NCBI RefSeq assembly: GCF_004962245.1
Contig: NZ_SUHQ01000006.1
Span: 62,001 to 126,000, forward strand
Direction of reading: 5' to 3'
DNA from: Mesorhizobium sp.
GTDB taxonomy: Bacteria; Pseudomonadota; Alphaproteobacteria; Rhizobiales; Rhizobiaceae
Length of the DNA stretch: 64,000 nt
The translations under genes and the position numbers were made by a program. Below, piece after piece: positions 24,632-32,730 of the stretch; position 1 is the stretch's first letter; each line of letters opens with the position of its first letter. The notes below the pieces were generated by a model. The model made no database searches and had not been told where the DNA came from. It saw nothing but the letters and a program-made list of their open reading frames with translations.

Positions 24632-25426
24632 CTACTGGACCTTTGAGCGCAAGCGTTCCGTCACGAACTCCATCAACACGACGATGACGAAGATCACGAG
24701 AATAATGGTCGAGGCATTCTTGTATTGGAAAAGATCGAACGCAACCTTCAGTTCCTGTCCGATGCCACCTGCTCCGACAAGACCAAGAACCACGGACGAG
24801 CGCACTGCCTTTTCAAGCGCAAAGAGCGTGGTGTTTATCAGGGACGGCATGGCGTCGGGCAGGACTGCCCCGCAGAGGACCGAGAACCGTCTGGCGCCGA
24901 TTGCAAACAGCGCTTCCTGCGGTCTTTTGTCGGCATCCTCCATCGCCTCGGCGAAGAACCGTCCGCAAAAACCGATTGTATCGACGATGATGGTCATGGT
25001 TCCGGCAACCGCCCCGAGACCAACGGCGGACACGAAAAGAAGCGCCCAGACCAAATCTGGAACGGTCCTGAACAGCGAAACCAGCATCCTGGAGACATGC
25101 CGGAACGGGCCGAGCGGGGTCAAGTCCTTGGCCGAGAGCCAGGCAAATGGCAGGCTCAGAACGACACCGATTGCTGTTCCCACGAGCGCTATCTGAAAGG
25201 TTTCGATCATGCGCCAGAAAACCCGCAGGAGGAAGCCTGGCTCGATATTTGGGGGTATCATGCGGCCGACGAGATTGGCCATGCGGGGCACTCCGCCTGC
25301 CAATTGTTCAGGTGAAGGTGCAACCTGCCCGGCGGAAACGATCACGAGAGCCGCCAAAGCGATGGCAAAGCTGAAAGTGAGGGGCGAGATCGATGGAACC
25401 CGGCTCGGCGAAAGGCGGTCATGCAT
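24632..25426 (-). CDS. phnE: Phosphonate ABC transporter permease PhnE
   Basis: 264 residues with about six hydrophobic segments and the permease EAA region (GAVLPDAMPSLINTTLFALEKAVRSS) near residue 190. It resembles PhnE and forms the membrane channel for phosphonates or phosphite-like compounds. The start overlaps the end of phnC by eight bases. Only one permease gene is present, so it should act as a homodimer. Confidence 0.87.
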   Translation of the reverse strand: MHDRLSPSRVPSISPLTFSFAIALAALVIVSAGQVAPSPEQLAGGVPRMANLVGRMIPPNIEPGFLLRVFWRMIETFQIALVGTAIGVVLSLPFAWLSAKDLTPLGPFRHVSRMLVSLFRTVPDLVWALLFVSAVGLGAVAGTMTIIVDTIGFCGRFFAEAMEDADKRPQEALFAIGARRFSVLCGAVLPDAMPSLINTTLFALEKAVRSSVVLGLVGAGGIGQELKVAFDLFQYKNASTIILVIFVIVVLMEFVTERLRSKVQ

Positions 25427-26168
25427 CGAAGACGTCTTTCAGATCGGCACGGGCCACCTGCGCTGTTGGCCGGTCGAAGAAGATCCTGCCCGCCTTGAGC
25501 GCTATCATGCGATCGGAATAGTCGAGAGCATGTTCCATGTCGTGTGTGGTGTAGACCAAGGTAATTCCATGTTCCTGGGTGAGCTCGGAAAAAACGCGCA
25601 TGACATCGTGTCCCGCCGCCGGATCGAGACTTGCCGCCGGCTCGTCTGCTAACAAAAGCTTCGGACGCCGGATCAGCGCCCGGGCGATCGCCACCCGCTG
25701 CGCCTGCCCTCCAGAAAGCGCGTCGGCGCGGGCGCATGCCTTGCCGAGAAGCCGAACGTCGGCGAGTGCTTGCATTGCCTCCTCGCGCCACTGTTGCTTT
25801 GCGATCGAATGATGCCAGCCGCGCCAGCCGCCGGGCAGTCCGAGCTTTCCTTGCAAAACGTTTGTAAGAACGGATTGGCGGCTAACCAATCCGTGGTGCT
25901 GAAAGACAAATCCGATCTGCCTTCGTATGCGCCGCAGTTGGGCGACGGATGGCGTTGAGCGGAAACTTTCGCCGAGGGTGACGACCTCGCCACCGCTCGA
26001 CGGCAAAAGGCCGATCAGGCATTTGATCAGCGTGGATTTTCCAGCGCCGTTCGAGCCAATCAAGGCAACCCGTTCGCGCGATGCTATGTCGAAGCCGATA
26101 TTGGAGAAAATGGCCTTTCCATTCGGATAGCTCTTCGCAAGGTCGTGCGCGCGAATGATTGTTGTCAT
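25419..26168 (-). CDS. phnC: Phosphonate ABC transporter ATPase PhnC
   Basis: 249 residues. Walker A GSNGAGKST is at 38-46, signature LSGGQAQRVAIARAL near 150, Walker B LLLADEPAASLDP near 170, and the H-loop in YTTHDMEHAL. Sequence and neighbours fit PhnC. It is 88 bases downstream of phnD, separated by a hairpin, and overlaps phnE. Confidence 0.9.
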   Translation of the reverse strand: MTTIIRAHDLAKSYPNGKAIFSNIGFDIASRERVALIGSNGAGKSTLIKCLIGLLPSSGGEVVTLGESFRSTPSVAQLRRIRRQIGFVFQHHGLVSRQSVLTNVLQGKLGLPGGWRGWHHSIAKQQWREEAMQALADVRLLGKACARADALSGGQAQRVAIARALIRRPKLLLADEPAASLDPAAGHDVMRVFSELTQEHGITLVYTTHDMEHALDYSDRMIALKAGRIFFDRPTAQVARADLKDVFDA

Positions 26169-26206
26169 ATGAACCTCTTGGCCCTGACCGGATCGGGATT
26201 ACGAAG

Positions 26207-26230
26207 TAGGCCGGCGATTAGCCGCCGGCC
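26207..26230 (-). other. Intercistronic hairpin between phnD and phnC
   Basis: Nine-base perfect arms (26207-26215 and 26222-26230) with a 6-base loop lie in the gap between phnD and phnC. There is no T-run in either direction. As after the other binding-protein gene in this window, it may keep phnD transcript levels above those of phnC and phnE. Confidence 0.5.
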
Positions 26231-26256
26231 TTGCGACGAAGCAAAAGGCGCAGGCC

Positions 26257-27117
26257 TCAGTTCACGGAGTCGGTGAGGGTCTCGATCCCGATCGTGCGAT
26301 ACATCGAGCGGACATAATCGTAGTCCGAATCCTTGACATCAGTCAGGAAGAACCCGCCCTTGAATTTCTGGTTGTCTTCGCCTGTCAGGATCGCTTTCAT
26401 CAGTTCGTTGCCGTTTTTCGCAAAGGCATCGCGGACCTTGACGAACACGTCGTCTGAAATGTCCTTGCGAGCGACAAGGATGTCGTTCGGCAGATCGCGG
26501 CCCCGTGCGATTACCGAGAAGGCGACGTTGGGGAACGCTTCACGGACCGAGTTCAGATAGCCGAAATTCAAACCGATAGCGGCGATGTCACCGCGGACGA
26601 GAGCCTCGGCCGCAATGTTGCGCGATATGATCACCGGTTCGTAATCGGTGGCATATTTCAGGTTGAAATCGGCCAGCGCCTGCGCGGGGCCGAGGTGCTG
26701 GGAGGTGGAGCCGATCGAGCCGAATGCGACCTTCTTGCCCTTCAAGTCTTCAACCGAGCGGATCGGCCCATTCGCCAGTACGGCGATCTGAGCGAAATAA
26801 TCGGGGCGCTGCCAGGCAACAACAATCTTCGGCTGGTCCAATTCCTTCATGATCACGTATTCAGCAGGACCGGTCAGGACAAGATCGACCTGCCCGGACT
26901 TCATAGCCTCGACGGCAGTGGTCCGCGAACTGACCGGAAACAGTTCGATGTCCAGGCCGGTCGCCTCTTCGAGAGCGGCCTGGAAAGCGCCGAATTCCTG
27001 CTGAAGAGCCTCCAGTCCCTCCATGTCGGTTACCGCGAATTTCACCGGTTCAGCAAAAGCCGGAAGGGCGGAGGCGAGCATTATGGCGAGTGCGGCTGCG
27101 ATGGTGCGGATCATCAT
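26257..27117 (-). CDS. phnD: Phosphonate ABC transporter substrate-binding protein PhnD
   Basis: About 286 residues with a signal peptide (MMIRTIAAALAIMLASALPAFA, cleaved near residue 22). The mature part is a PhnD-type binding protein, with VKFAVTDMEG at the start, KSGQVDLVLTGPAEYVIM, and KKVAFGSIGSTSQHL around the ligand site. It captures phosphonates in the periplasm. Two adjacent ATGs (27117 and 27114) follow AAAGGA; either may be used. It is divergent from phnM, with a PhnF-like site between. Confidence 0.88.
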   Translation of the reverse strand: MMIRTIAAALAIMLASALPAFAEPVKFAVTDMEGLEALQQEFGAFQAALEEATGLDIELFPVSSRTTAVEAMKSGQVDLVLTGPAEYVIMKELDQPKIVVAWQRPDYFAQIAVLANGPIRSVEDLKGKKVAFGSIGSTSQHLGPAQALADFNLKYATDYEPVIISRNIAAEALVRGDIAAIGLNFGYLNSVREAFPNVAFSVIARGRDLPNDILVARKDISDDVFVKVRDAFAKNGNELMKAILTGEDNQKFKGGFFLTDVKDSDYDYVRSMYRTIGIETLTDSVN

Positions 27118-27127
27118 TTTTCCTTTG

Positions 27128-27139
27128 CTGTATAGACAG
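27128..27139. promoter_or_regulatory. Putative PhnF operator
   Basis: CTGTATAGACAG is an inverted repeat (CTGT/ACAG arms around ATAG) 11 bases upstream of the phnD start and about 96 bases upstream of phnM. Its core GTATAGAC matches the element I recall for mycobacterial PhnF (TGGTATAGACCA). It overlaps a TATACA -10-like hexamer on the minus strand, which would allow repression of phnDCE. Confidence 0.45.
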
Positions 27140-27234
27140 GAAACTGTTACCCGCTTACCCCTATACGCAGCAGATGACGTGCTCGTGACATTTCGTCGGG
27201 GCCACCGGGCAGGCTTTTCTTTTTGAGGGATACA

Positions 27235-28416
27235 GTGAACTGGCACATTCAGGGCGGTCGCGTCCTTACCGACCGGGGGCTTGCAACGACAGACCTGAGC
27301 GTTACGGGCGGGATACTGTCAGAGGTACAAGCGACCTGTGCATCCGCAATCGATGCCGATGGTCTGCTCGTGCTTCCGGGAATCGTCGATATCCACGGCG
27401 ACGGCTTCGAGCGGCAAATCATGCCGCGGCCGGGCGTCCGCTTCGACACAGCGCTGGCACTGAAAGATACGGACCGCCAGCTTGTCGCCAACGGCGTAAC
27501 CACGGCCTTTCACGGCGTCACGGTGTCGTGGGAGCCTGGACTTCGCTCGCTCGAAGCTGCCGAGCACCTGATCGGCGCGCTCTGCGATCTGCGCGATACT
27601 CTTGGCTGCGATACGCGTCTGCATCTGCGCTGGGAGACCTTCGCGCTTGATCAGATGGCGCAGGTCATACAATGGCTCTCTCTTTCGCCGCGACCGATCA
27701 TCGCCTTCAACGATCACACGACCGGATCGGTATTGAACGGCACGATCGCCCGCAAGATCGGCCAGATGGCGGAACGATCCGGCTTGAGCCGGGAGGCATA
27801 TATGAGGTTGCTCGACGAGATCTGGTCCCGCCGTGCCGAGGTGGCGATCGCAATCGAGAAGCTGGCGGCGACCGCACGGGCCAATGGCAATGTGCTTCTT
27901 GCCCATGACGAAGCATCTCCCGAGGAACGCATGTATTTCCGCGATCTCGGCGCAAAGGCCTCGGAATTTCCGCTGACGCTTGAAACAGCGAAGGCCGCGC
28001 GGCAAATGGGTGAGGATGTGATCCTCGGCGCACCCAATGTCGTGCGGGGCGGCAGTCACAATGGTGCGCTGAATGCCAGAGAGGCCATCAGAGCCGGGCT
28101 CTGCACGGTGCTGACCAGCGATTATCACTACCCTTCGCCGCTACATGCGGCGTTCAGGCTGTCTTCGCCAGACGCCAGCGACTTCCCCTCGATCTGGAAT
28201 CTGGTCTCGGCAAATCCGGCTCGGGTAGCCGGCCTCCACGACCGCGGATTGCTTGTTGCCGGCCGTCGGGCGGATCTGATCCTCGTCGACGCCGGCGATC
28301 CGGCGCATCCGCGTGTGGTGGCCACCATGGTTCATGGACAAATCGTCTATTCCGCCGGACTCTCCCGCTTAGACCGACGGTCGGCACAACGATCGCCGAT
28401 GAGCAAGGCTTCATGA
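27235..28416 (+). CDS. phnM: PhnM, alpha-D-ribose 1-methylphosphonate 5-triphosphate diphosphatase
   Basis: 393 residues of the amidohydrolase superfamily. Metal-site residues are visible in VDIHGDGFE near 48-56, AFNDHT, LLAHDEAS and LTSDYHYPS, an arrangement characteristic of PhnM. In the C-P lyase pathway it removes diphosphate from the 5-triphosphate intermediate. The GTG at 27235 has GAGGGA upstream and is preferred over a TTG at 27223 with no visible site. The gene overlaps phnF by four bases. The lyase core genes phnGHIJKL are not in the window. Confidence 0.88.
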   Translation: MNWHIQGGRVLTDRGLATTDLSVTGGILSEVQATCASAIDADGLLVLPGIVDIHGDGFERQIMPRPGVRFDTALALKDTDRQLVANGVTTAFHGVTVSWEPGLRSLEAAEHLIGALCDLRDTLGCDTRLHLRWETFALDQMAQVIQWLSLSPRPIIAFNDHTTGSVLNGTIARKIGQMAERSGLSREAYMRLLDEIWSRRAEVAIAIEKLAATARANGNVLLAHDEASPEERMYFRDLGAKASEFPLTLETAKAARQMGEDVILGAPNVVRGGSHNGALNAREAIRAGLCTVLTSDYHYPSPLHAAFRLSSPDASDFPSIWNLVSANPARVAGLHDRGLLVAGRRADLILVDAGDPAHPRVVATMVHGQIVYSAGLSRLDRRSAQRSPMSKAS

Positions 28417-29198
28417 ACCAGGATACGAAAATTCCAGCACCACACGAGCGCAGCGGCAATCGCCTTCTGGCCTTTGACGGACTGGTCTTTCGGCCACGCA
28501 GCGATACGCCAATCTGGCAGCAGATCTACGATCACATCTTCAATCTGATCGAGAGCGGCTGTCTTCCGCCAGGCAGCCAACTTCCTGGAGAAACGCATCT
28601 TGCGGAGAAACTCGCGGTCACCCGCATCACACTTCGGCGGGCGCTGCTGCAGTTACAGCACGAAGGTCACCTCACCGCCCGCAAGGGTGTCGGCATCTTC
28701 GTGCGAAACCTGCCCTCGACGTTCACGGTTCGCGACGGACAGCGCTTTCTCGACAATTTCGAAGCCCACGGCCAGGAAATCGGCACCCAGACGCTGCTGA
28801 TTCTTCGGGAACCGGCCGAACCGGCCGTAGCGGAGCGGTTGCGCCTCGCGCCAGATACCACCATTATCCGGCTGTGCCGGATCAGAACATCCGATAAGCA
28901 GCCGGTTTACGTCAACACCAAGGTCTTTCCAGCCCATCTCTTTCCAGACTTCGAGCAGAGTTACGGCGTGTGTCAGTCGGTGACCGATGTTTTCCGCGCG
29001 CATGGCGTCGAAAATTACCGGCGGGTCGAGACGCGCATCAGCGGCGGCTTTGCATCCCCCGACGAAGCGGAAATCCTGCGGCTGACGCCCGGAACGCCAG
29101 TATTCCGCATCAATGCCGTCAACGAGGACCGCAACGGCGTACCAATCGAATGGACCCGCGGCTCCTGGCCGCTGACTTCCGTCGAATTCGTGTTCTGA
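28413..29198 (+). CDS. phnF: PhnF, GntR/HutC-family regulator with UTRA domain
   Basis: 261 residues: an N-terminal winged helix (PIWQQIYDHIFNLIESGCLPPGSQLPGETHLAEKLAVTRITLRRAL region, about residues 32-90) and a C-terminal UTRA ligand-binding domain ending LTSVEFVF. It begins inside the phnM stop (ATGA overlap), so both are one unit. The likely targets are the phnM-phnD intergenic region and perhaps distant phn genes. It belongs to a different GntR subfamily from the FadR-type regulator at 14.1 kb. Confidence 0.85.
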   Translation: MNQDTKIPAPHERSGNRLLAFDGLVFRPRSDTPIWQQIYDHIFNLIESGCLPPGSQLPGETHLAEKLAVTRITLRRALLQLQHEGHLTARKGVGIFVRNLPSTFTVRDGQRFLDNFEAHGQEIGTQTLLILREPAEPAVAERLRLAPDTTIIRLCRIRTSDKQPVYVNTKVFPAHLFPDFEQSYGVCQSVTDVFRAHGVENYRRVETRISGGFASPDEAEILRLTPGTPVFRINAVNEDRNGVPIEWTRGSWPLTSVEFVF

Positions 29199-29221
29199 TT
29201 CTGGCGCTGTCGTCTGCATGA

Positions 29222-29245
29222 TTCGGCGATCGTTCATTCGCCGAA
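29222..29245. terminator. Hairpin after phnF
   Basis: TTCGGCGA (29222-29229) and TCGCCGAA (29238-29245) form a perfect 8-base stem with an 8-base loop, 24 bases after the phnF stop. No T-run follows, so it may be a Rho-linked or stability element and not a classic terminator. Confidence 0.4.
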
Positions 29246-29370
29246 GTCACAAAGCGTCAAAGTGCGCCGTGATGTTGATCTGAATGGACATGACCAGCAC
29301 GGCTTCGTTACGTTGAACACGACCTGGAAAGGCGGCGATCGCGGCAGTATCGAACCGTCGAGGCGGGAGT

Positions 29371-30618
29371 ATGAAACAGTTCGAGACGTCAGAAGATACC
29401 CCCACCTCGCTTCGCACCATCCCCACTGGAATCTGGGCGCTTGGTTTCGTCTCGCTGTTGATGGATGTCTCGTCGGAGATGATCCACGCTTTGCTGCCGA
29501 TTTACCTCGTGACCGTCATGGGGGCATCGATGGTGACGGTTGGCATCATCGAAGGCATCGCCGAAGCGGCGGCCGCCATCACCAAGGTCTTCTCTGGAGC
29601 GTTGTCCGATTGGCTGGGAAAACGCAAACTGCTGGCTGTCATCGGTTACGGTCTCGCCGCGCTCACCAAGCCGGTCTTCCCATTGGCCGCCTCGGTCGAC
29701 TGGCTGGTGGCGGCACGTTTTGTCGACCGCATCGGCAAGGGCATCCGCGGTGCGCCCCGCGATGCGCTGATCGCAGATATCGCCCCGGCTCACGCGCGCG
29801 GCGCCAGTTTCGGGCTTCGCCAGTCGCTTGACACGGTTGGCGCGTTTGTCGGACCGCTCCTGGCGATCGGCCTCATGTGGCTCACCGCCAATCAGTTTGT
29901 GACCGTGTTCTGGGCCGCTGTTGTTCCCGGCCTTCTGGCGGTTGCAGTGCTGGTCATTGCCGTCCGCGAGCCGGCTCGACCTGCGGACCTGCGCAAGGTG
30001 CGCGCGCCGTTGAGTCTGCCCGAGCTGCGGCGCCTGGGCTTGCCCTTCTGGCTCGTTGTCTGCGTCGCCACGGTGTTCACGTTGGCAAGATTCAGCGAGG
30101 CTTTTCTCATACTGCGCGCGCAAGACATGGGTTTGCCGATCGTTCTCGCTCCCCTGGTGCTCGTGGTCATGAATGTGGTCTACTCGCTCGCGGCCTACCC
30201 GGCCGGCGCGCTCTCCGATCGCGTCAATCGCCTGACCATGCTAATTCTCGGCTTCCTGATCCTGATTGCTGCGGACCTTGTGCTGGCGCTCCCTGAGAGT
30301 CTTGCTGGTGTCGCGCTCGGCGTGGCCCTCTGGGGCCTGCATCTGGGACTCACACAAGGGCTTCTGGCAACGCTCGTCGCCGATACCGCGCCGCCGGAGC
30401 TGAGAGGCACCGCGTTCGGGATGTTCAACCTGTCAGGCGGGCTCGCGCTGCTGGCCGCCAGCCTGCTGGCAGGCCTGCTCTGGGATACTTTTGGACCGCA
30501 GATGACCTTCCTGGCGGGCGCGGGCTTCACGGCGCTGGCGCTGCTTGGTCTTGGCCTTGTCCGCTGGCGTGTGCCGGCACTTGGGCACTGTCGGAAGGCG
30601 AGACCAAAGAAATCGTGA
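29371..30618 (+). CDS. MFS transporter
   Basis: 415 residues with about 12 hydrophobic segments in two halves. The MFS motif A-type loop is visible as GALSDWLGKRKLL near residue 72 and again as GALSDRVNRLTML in the second half. The region DRIGKGIRGAPRDALIAD near 115 is typical of a bacterial MFS group often annotated as permeases of unknown substrate. It is probably a proton-driven exporter in the inner membrane. It stands alone between phnF and the polysaccharide genes; the ATG at 29371 follows GGCGGGAG. Confidence 0.85.
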   Translation: MKQFETSEDTPTSLRTIPTGIWALGFVSLLMDVSSEMIHALLPIYLVTVMGASMVTVGIIEGIAEAAAAITKVFSGALSDWLGKRKLLAVIGYGLAALTKPVFPLAASVDWLVAARFVDRIGKGIRGAPRDALIADIAPAHARGASFGLRQSLDTVGAFVGPLLAIGLMWLTANQFVTVFWAAVVPGLLAVAVLVIAVREPARPADLRKVRAPLSLPELRRLGLPFWLVVCVATVFTLARFSEAFLILRAQDMGLPIVLAPLVLVVMNVVYSLAAYPAGALSDRVNRLTMLILGFLILIAADLVLALPESLAGVALGVALWGLHLGLTQGLLATLVADTAPPELRGTAFGMFNLSGGLALLAASLLAGLLWDTFGPQMTFLAGAGFTALALLGLGLVRWRVPALGHCRKARPKKS

Positions 30619-30878
30619 CGACCAGTCATCCGAAACGCGGCCACCGATCGCACCGATGAAAGTAACATTGTTCCGCTTGCTTCGGAAACGTTGGAATCAT
30701 CCAATCCGTCGTGAGGCACGTACCTTCGAAAGGATGTATTCGGCACTCAAAGGACGAACTTATAATACCCGCCGGCGGCCTCTAAGCTTACTTTGACGCG
30801 CTCCGCCCAAAAACGACTCTCCTTGCTGAGTCGCAAAGGGCGCAACGCAAGAGATCACATCGCGGGGGGGGCGACCAA
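30619..30878. other. Intergenic stretch before the acyltransferase
   Basis: 260 bases with no credible gene. Composition falls towards AT on the right side. The 11-mer CTCTAAGCTTA occurs at about 30780 and again at about 30910 inside the next gene, probably by chance. A run of G (GGGGGGG) lies just before the acyltransferase start. Confidence 0.3.
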
Positions 30879-31934
30879 ATGAGTGATTTCGACTTACGAA
30901 GGCCAAACGCTCTAAGCTTATTCCGATTACTATTTGCGTCACTTGTTATTATATCTCATTCGCCGGAACTTATAGATGGGAACTCTAATCGTGAGATATT
31001 GAAGAATATCTTCGGTACATTGACCTCAGGTCAGGTAGCCGTTTACGGCTTCTTCTTCATTAGTGGCTTCCTCGTACTCGACAGCGCTATGCGAAGCAGC
31101 ATCTACGCCTTTCTGTCTAGACGTGTACTTCGTATAGTTCCAGGATTTGTTGTAGCATACTTGATCAGCATTAGTCTGGTATTTTGGCTGGGAGGTGGTG
31201 ACTTTGATGAACTATCTCCGAGCCGGTGGGCGGCTAAGCTTTCCAAAATGGCGCTCTTGCTGAACCCGGCGCAGGTAGGATCGGCGTTTGCCGGCTCCCA
31301 TGCACCAGATGTTAATGGATCACTATGGACTATTGCATACGAGTTTCGCTGTTATGTGCTTGTGGCAATTGTGGTATTTTGCCTCGGTCACGCCACGCTT
31401 GTCTTTTCGATCATTTCGGTTTTACTGGCAATAATCCTCGTTAGTTCCATTTCGCAAGGTGTCTACTTTCGCTACGATCTAGGAAACTTTGAGCCCATCG
31501 GTAACGTGGACGATGCCGTACGTTTTACGATGATATTTTCCATCGGGGCGTTGTTTCAGTTGCTCAAGGAGAATTTGAGGAGGAGCAATCGGATAGCGCT
31601 TTTGTGCTGTATCCTTCTCATCGCTGGGATGTTCTCGGAACGGCTAGCGCCCCTCGCAGTGGGCGTGTTTGGAGGTTATCTGCTCCTGTATTTGGCGTTT
31701 CTGAACGAGAACAGCGTCTTGAATTCGATCAACCGAAAGAATGATATATCGTACGGCGTGTATCTCTACGCATGGCCGATTCAGAAGCTAATGATCATGT
31801 ATGTTCCGGCAATCACGCCTATGCTGCTTACGATCTTGACCTTGCCTATAGCAGTCTGCGCGGGCTTTCTCAGCTGGCATCTTGTTGAGAAACCCGCGAT
31901 CCATAAGCGGCTGCCGATCCTGCGCACTGCATAG
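30879..31934 (+). CDS. Acyltransferase 3 (OafA/YrhL) family membrane protein
   Basis: 351 residues with about ten hydrophobic segments. The family opening is seen as RRPNALSLFRLLFASLVIISHSPEL, with the catalytic-region His in SHSPEL, and a later GSLWTIAYEFRCY segment with the conserved Glu. Such enzymes O-acetylate or otherwise acylate surface sugars. The codon use is clearly AT-richer than its neighbours (many TTA, ATA and TTT codons), a sign of transfer, as is common for polysaccharide-modifying genes. No other gene lies in its operon. Confidence 0.82.
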   Translation: MSDFDLRRPNALSLFRLLFASLVIISHSPELIDGNSNREILKNIFGTLTSGQVAVYGFFFISGFLVLDSAMRSSIYAFLSRRVLRIVPGFVVAYLISISLVFWLGGGDFDELSPSRWAAKLSKMALLLNPAQVGSAFAGSHAPDVNGSLWTIAYEFRCYVLVAIVVFCLGHATLVFSIISVLLAIILVSSISQGVYFRYDLGNFEPIGNVDDAVRFTMIFSIGALFQLLKENLRRSNRIALLCCILLIAGMFSERLAPLAVGVFGGYLLLYLAFLNENSVLNSINRKNDISYGVYLYAWPIQKLMIMYVPAITPMLLTILTLPIAVCAGFLSWHLVEKPAIHKRLPILRTA

Positions 31935-32730
31935 TTCGGCTGTCGTTGGGCCGGTGCCCATGTTTGAAGACGACCTCGGTCGAAGCCGACGGCTCCGCCC
32001 GTCGGATAGGCGCGGTTTCGCTCGCCGGACCGCCAGCACATGCTCGGCGTGCCAGTTGCCATTGGCGTATAGGCGGGCAGAATGGTAGTCCATCGATGCC
32101 ATAAATGACGTGATTGCCCGGGCCTTGCGCTGAAGCCTTCGCGCCTGGCGTCGTCGAGCTCATTGATCACCTGCGGGAGGCGCTCGCCTAGGACCGACCG
32201 CTTCGGCGAACATGCACATGGTGTCGAACCTGTTGGGCCGAGCACTCTGCTCAATCGCGCCAGCGCTTTGCGACACCGGTTCAAATGCGTAGACGCGCCC
32301 TGCCGCCCCACGCGGTGGGGCGCAATCGATGTCGTAGACATTGGTCCACCTGCGTTCAGGTTCGATGCAAGTGCTGCTGGACCGGCGGCTCGCAGGCGCG
32401 CCCCGCGCAAAATCTCAGTCGCCGCCCGCGTTACGATCCTGAGGCCACCCGCCTCGCCACCAGCAATGCGTTGCGATTTGGACAACAGGTTGCGGAGCGT
32501 TAAAGCCAGGTCCACTCGGCCTCCTTCACCCCGCCCTTTGGGCTGGGCGCACCTGACGGCCGTTGGTGAAGAGAGCGGCGGGCCTGACGGGCCCATTCCA
32601 ATCCGACATGGGTTGGTCCGTAGACCGATACCGGGTTGAGCGCTACACTGAGGATCGCCGCATGCGCATCACATCGGCCTACAAGCTGCGAGCACTTGGC
32701 GATCGCCGCCCACCGCCAAGGCTCAATGGC
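31935..32730. other. Degenerate stretch between acyltransferase and glycosyltransferase genes
   Basis: About 800 bases with no intact gene. Overlapping frames on both strands lack starts and families, apart from a fragment resembling an FkbM methyltransferase on the minus strand (listed separately). I see no insertion-sequence ends. It reads as decayed coding DNA. Confidence 0.4.
32193..32345 (-). pseudogene. Possible remnant of an FkbM-family methyltransferase
   Basis: A minus-strand frame of about 50 residues reads NVYDIDCA, then AAGRVYAFEPVSQSAGAI, then FAEAVG. This resembles the SAM-binding start of FkbM methyltransferases (VYDIGAN, GRVYAFEP, then EAVG). A stop follows soon after, and both ends are missing. 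FkbM genes are frequent in polysaccharide clusters, which fits the place. Confidence 0.4.

Noticed and set aside
30780..30920. CTCTAAGCTTA repeated twice, considered as an insertion-sequence end or integration repeat
   Set aside because: Only 11 bases, no target-site duplication or transposase between the copies; chance is sufficient.
31935..32730. Possible transposase in the 800-base gap
   Set aside because: No DDE or HTH pattern, no terminal inverted repeats; only an FkbM-like trace can be supported.
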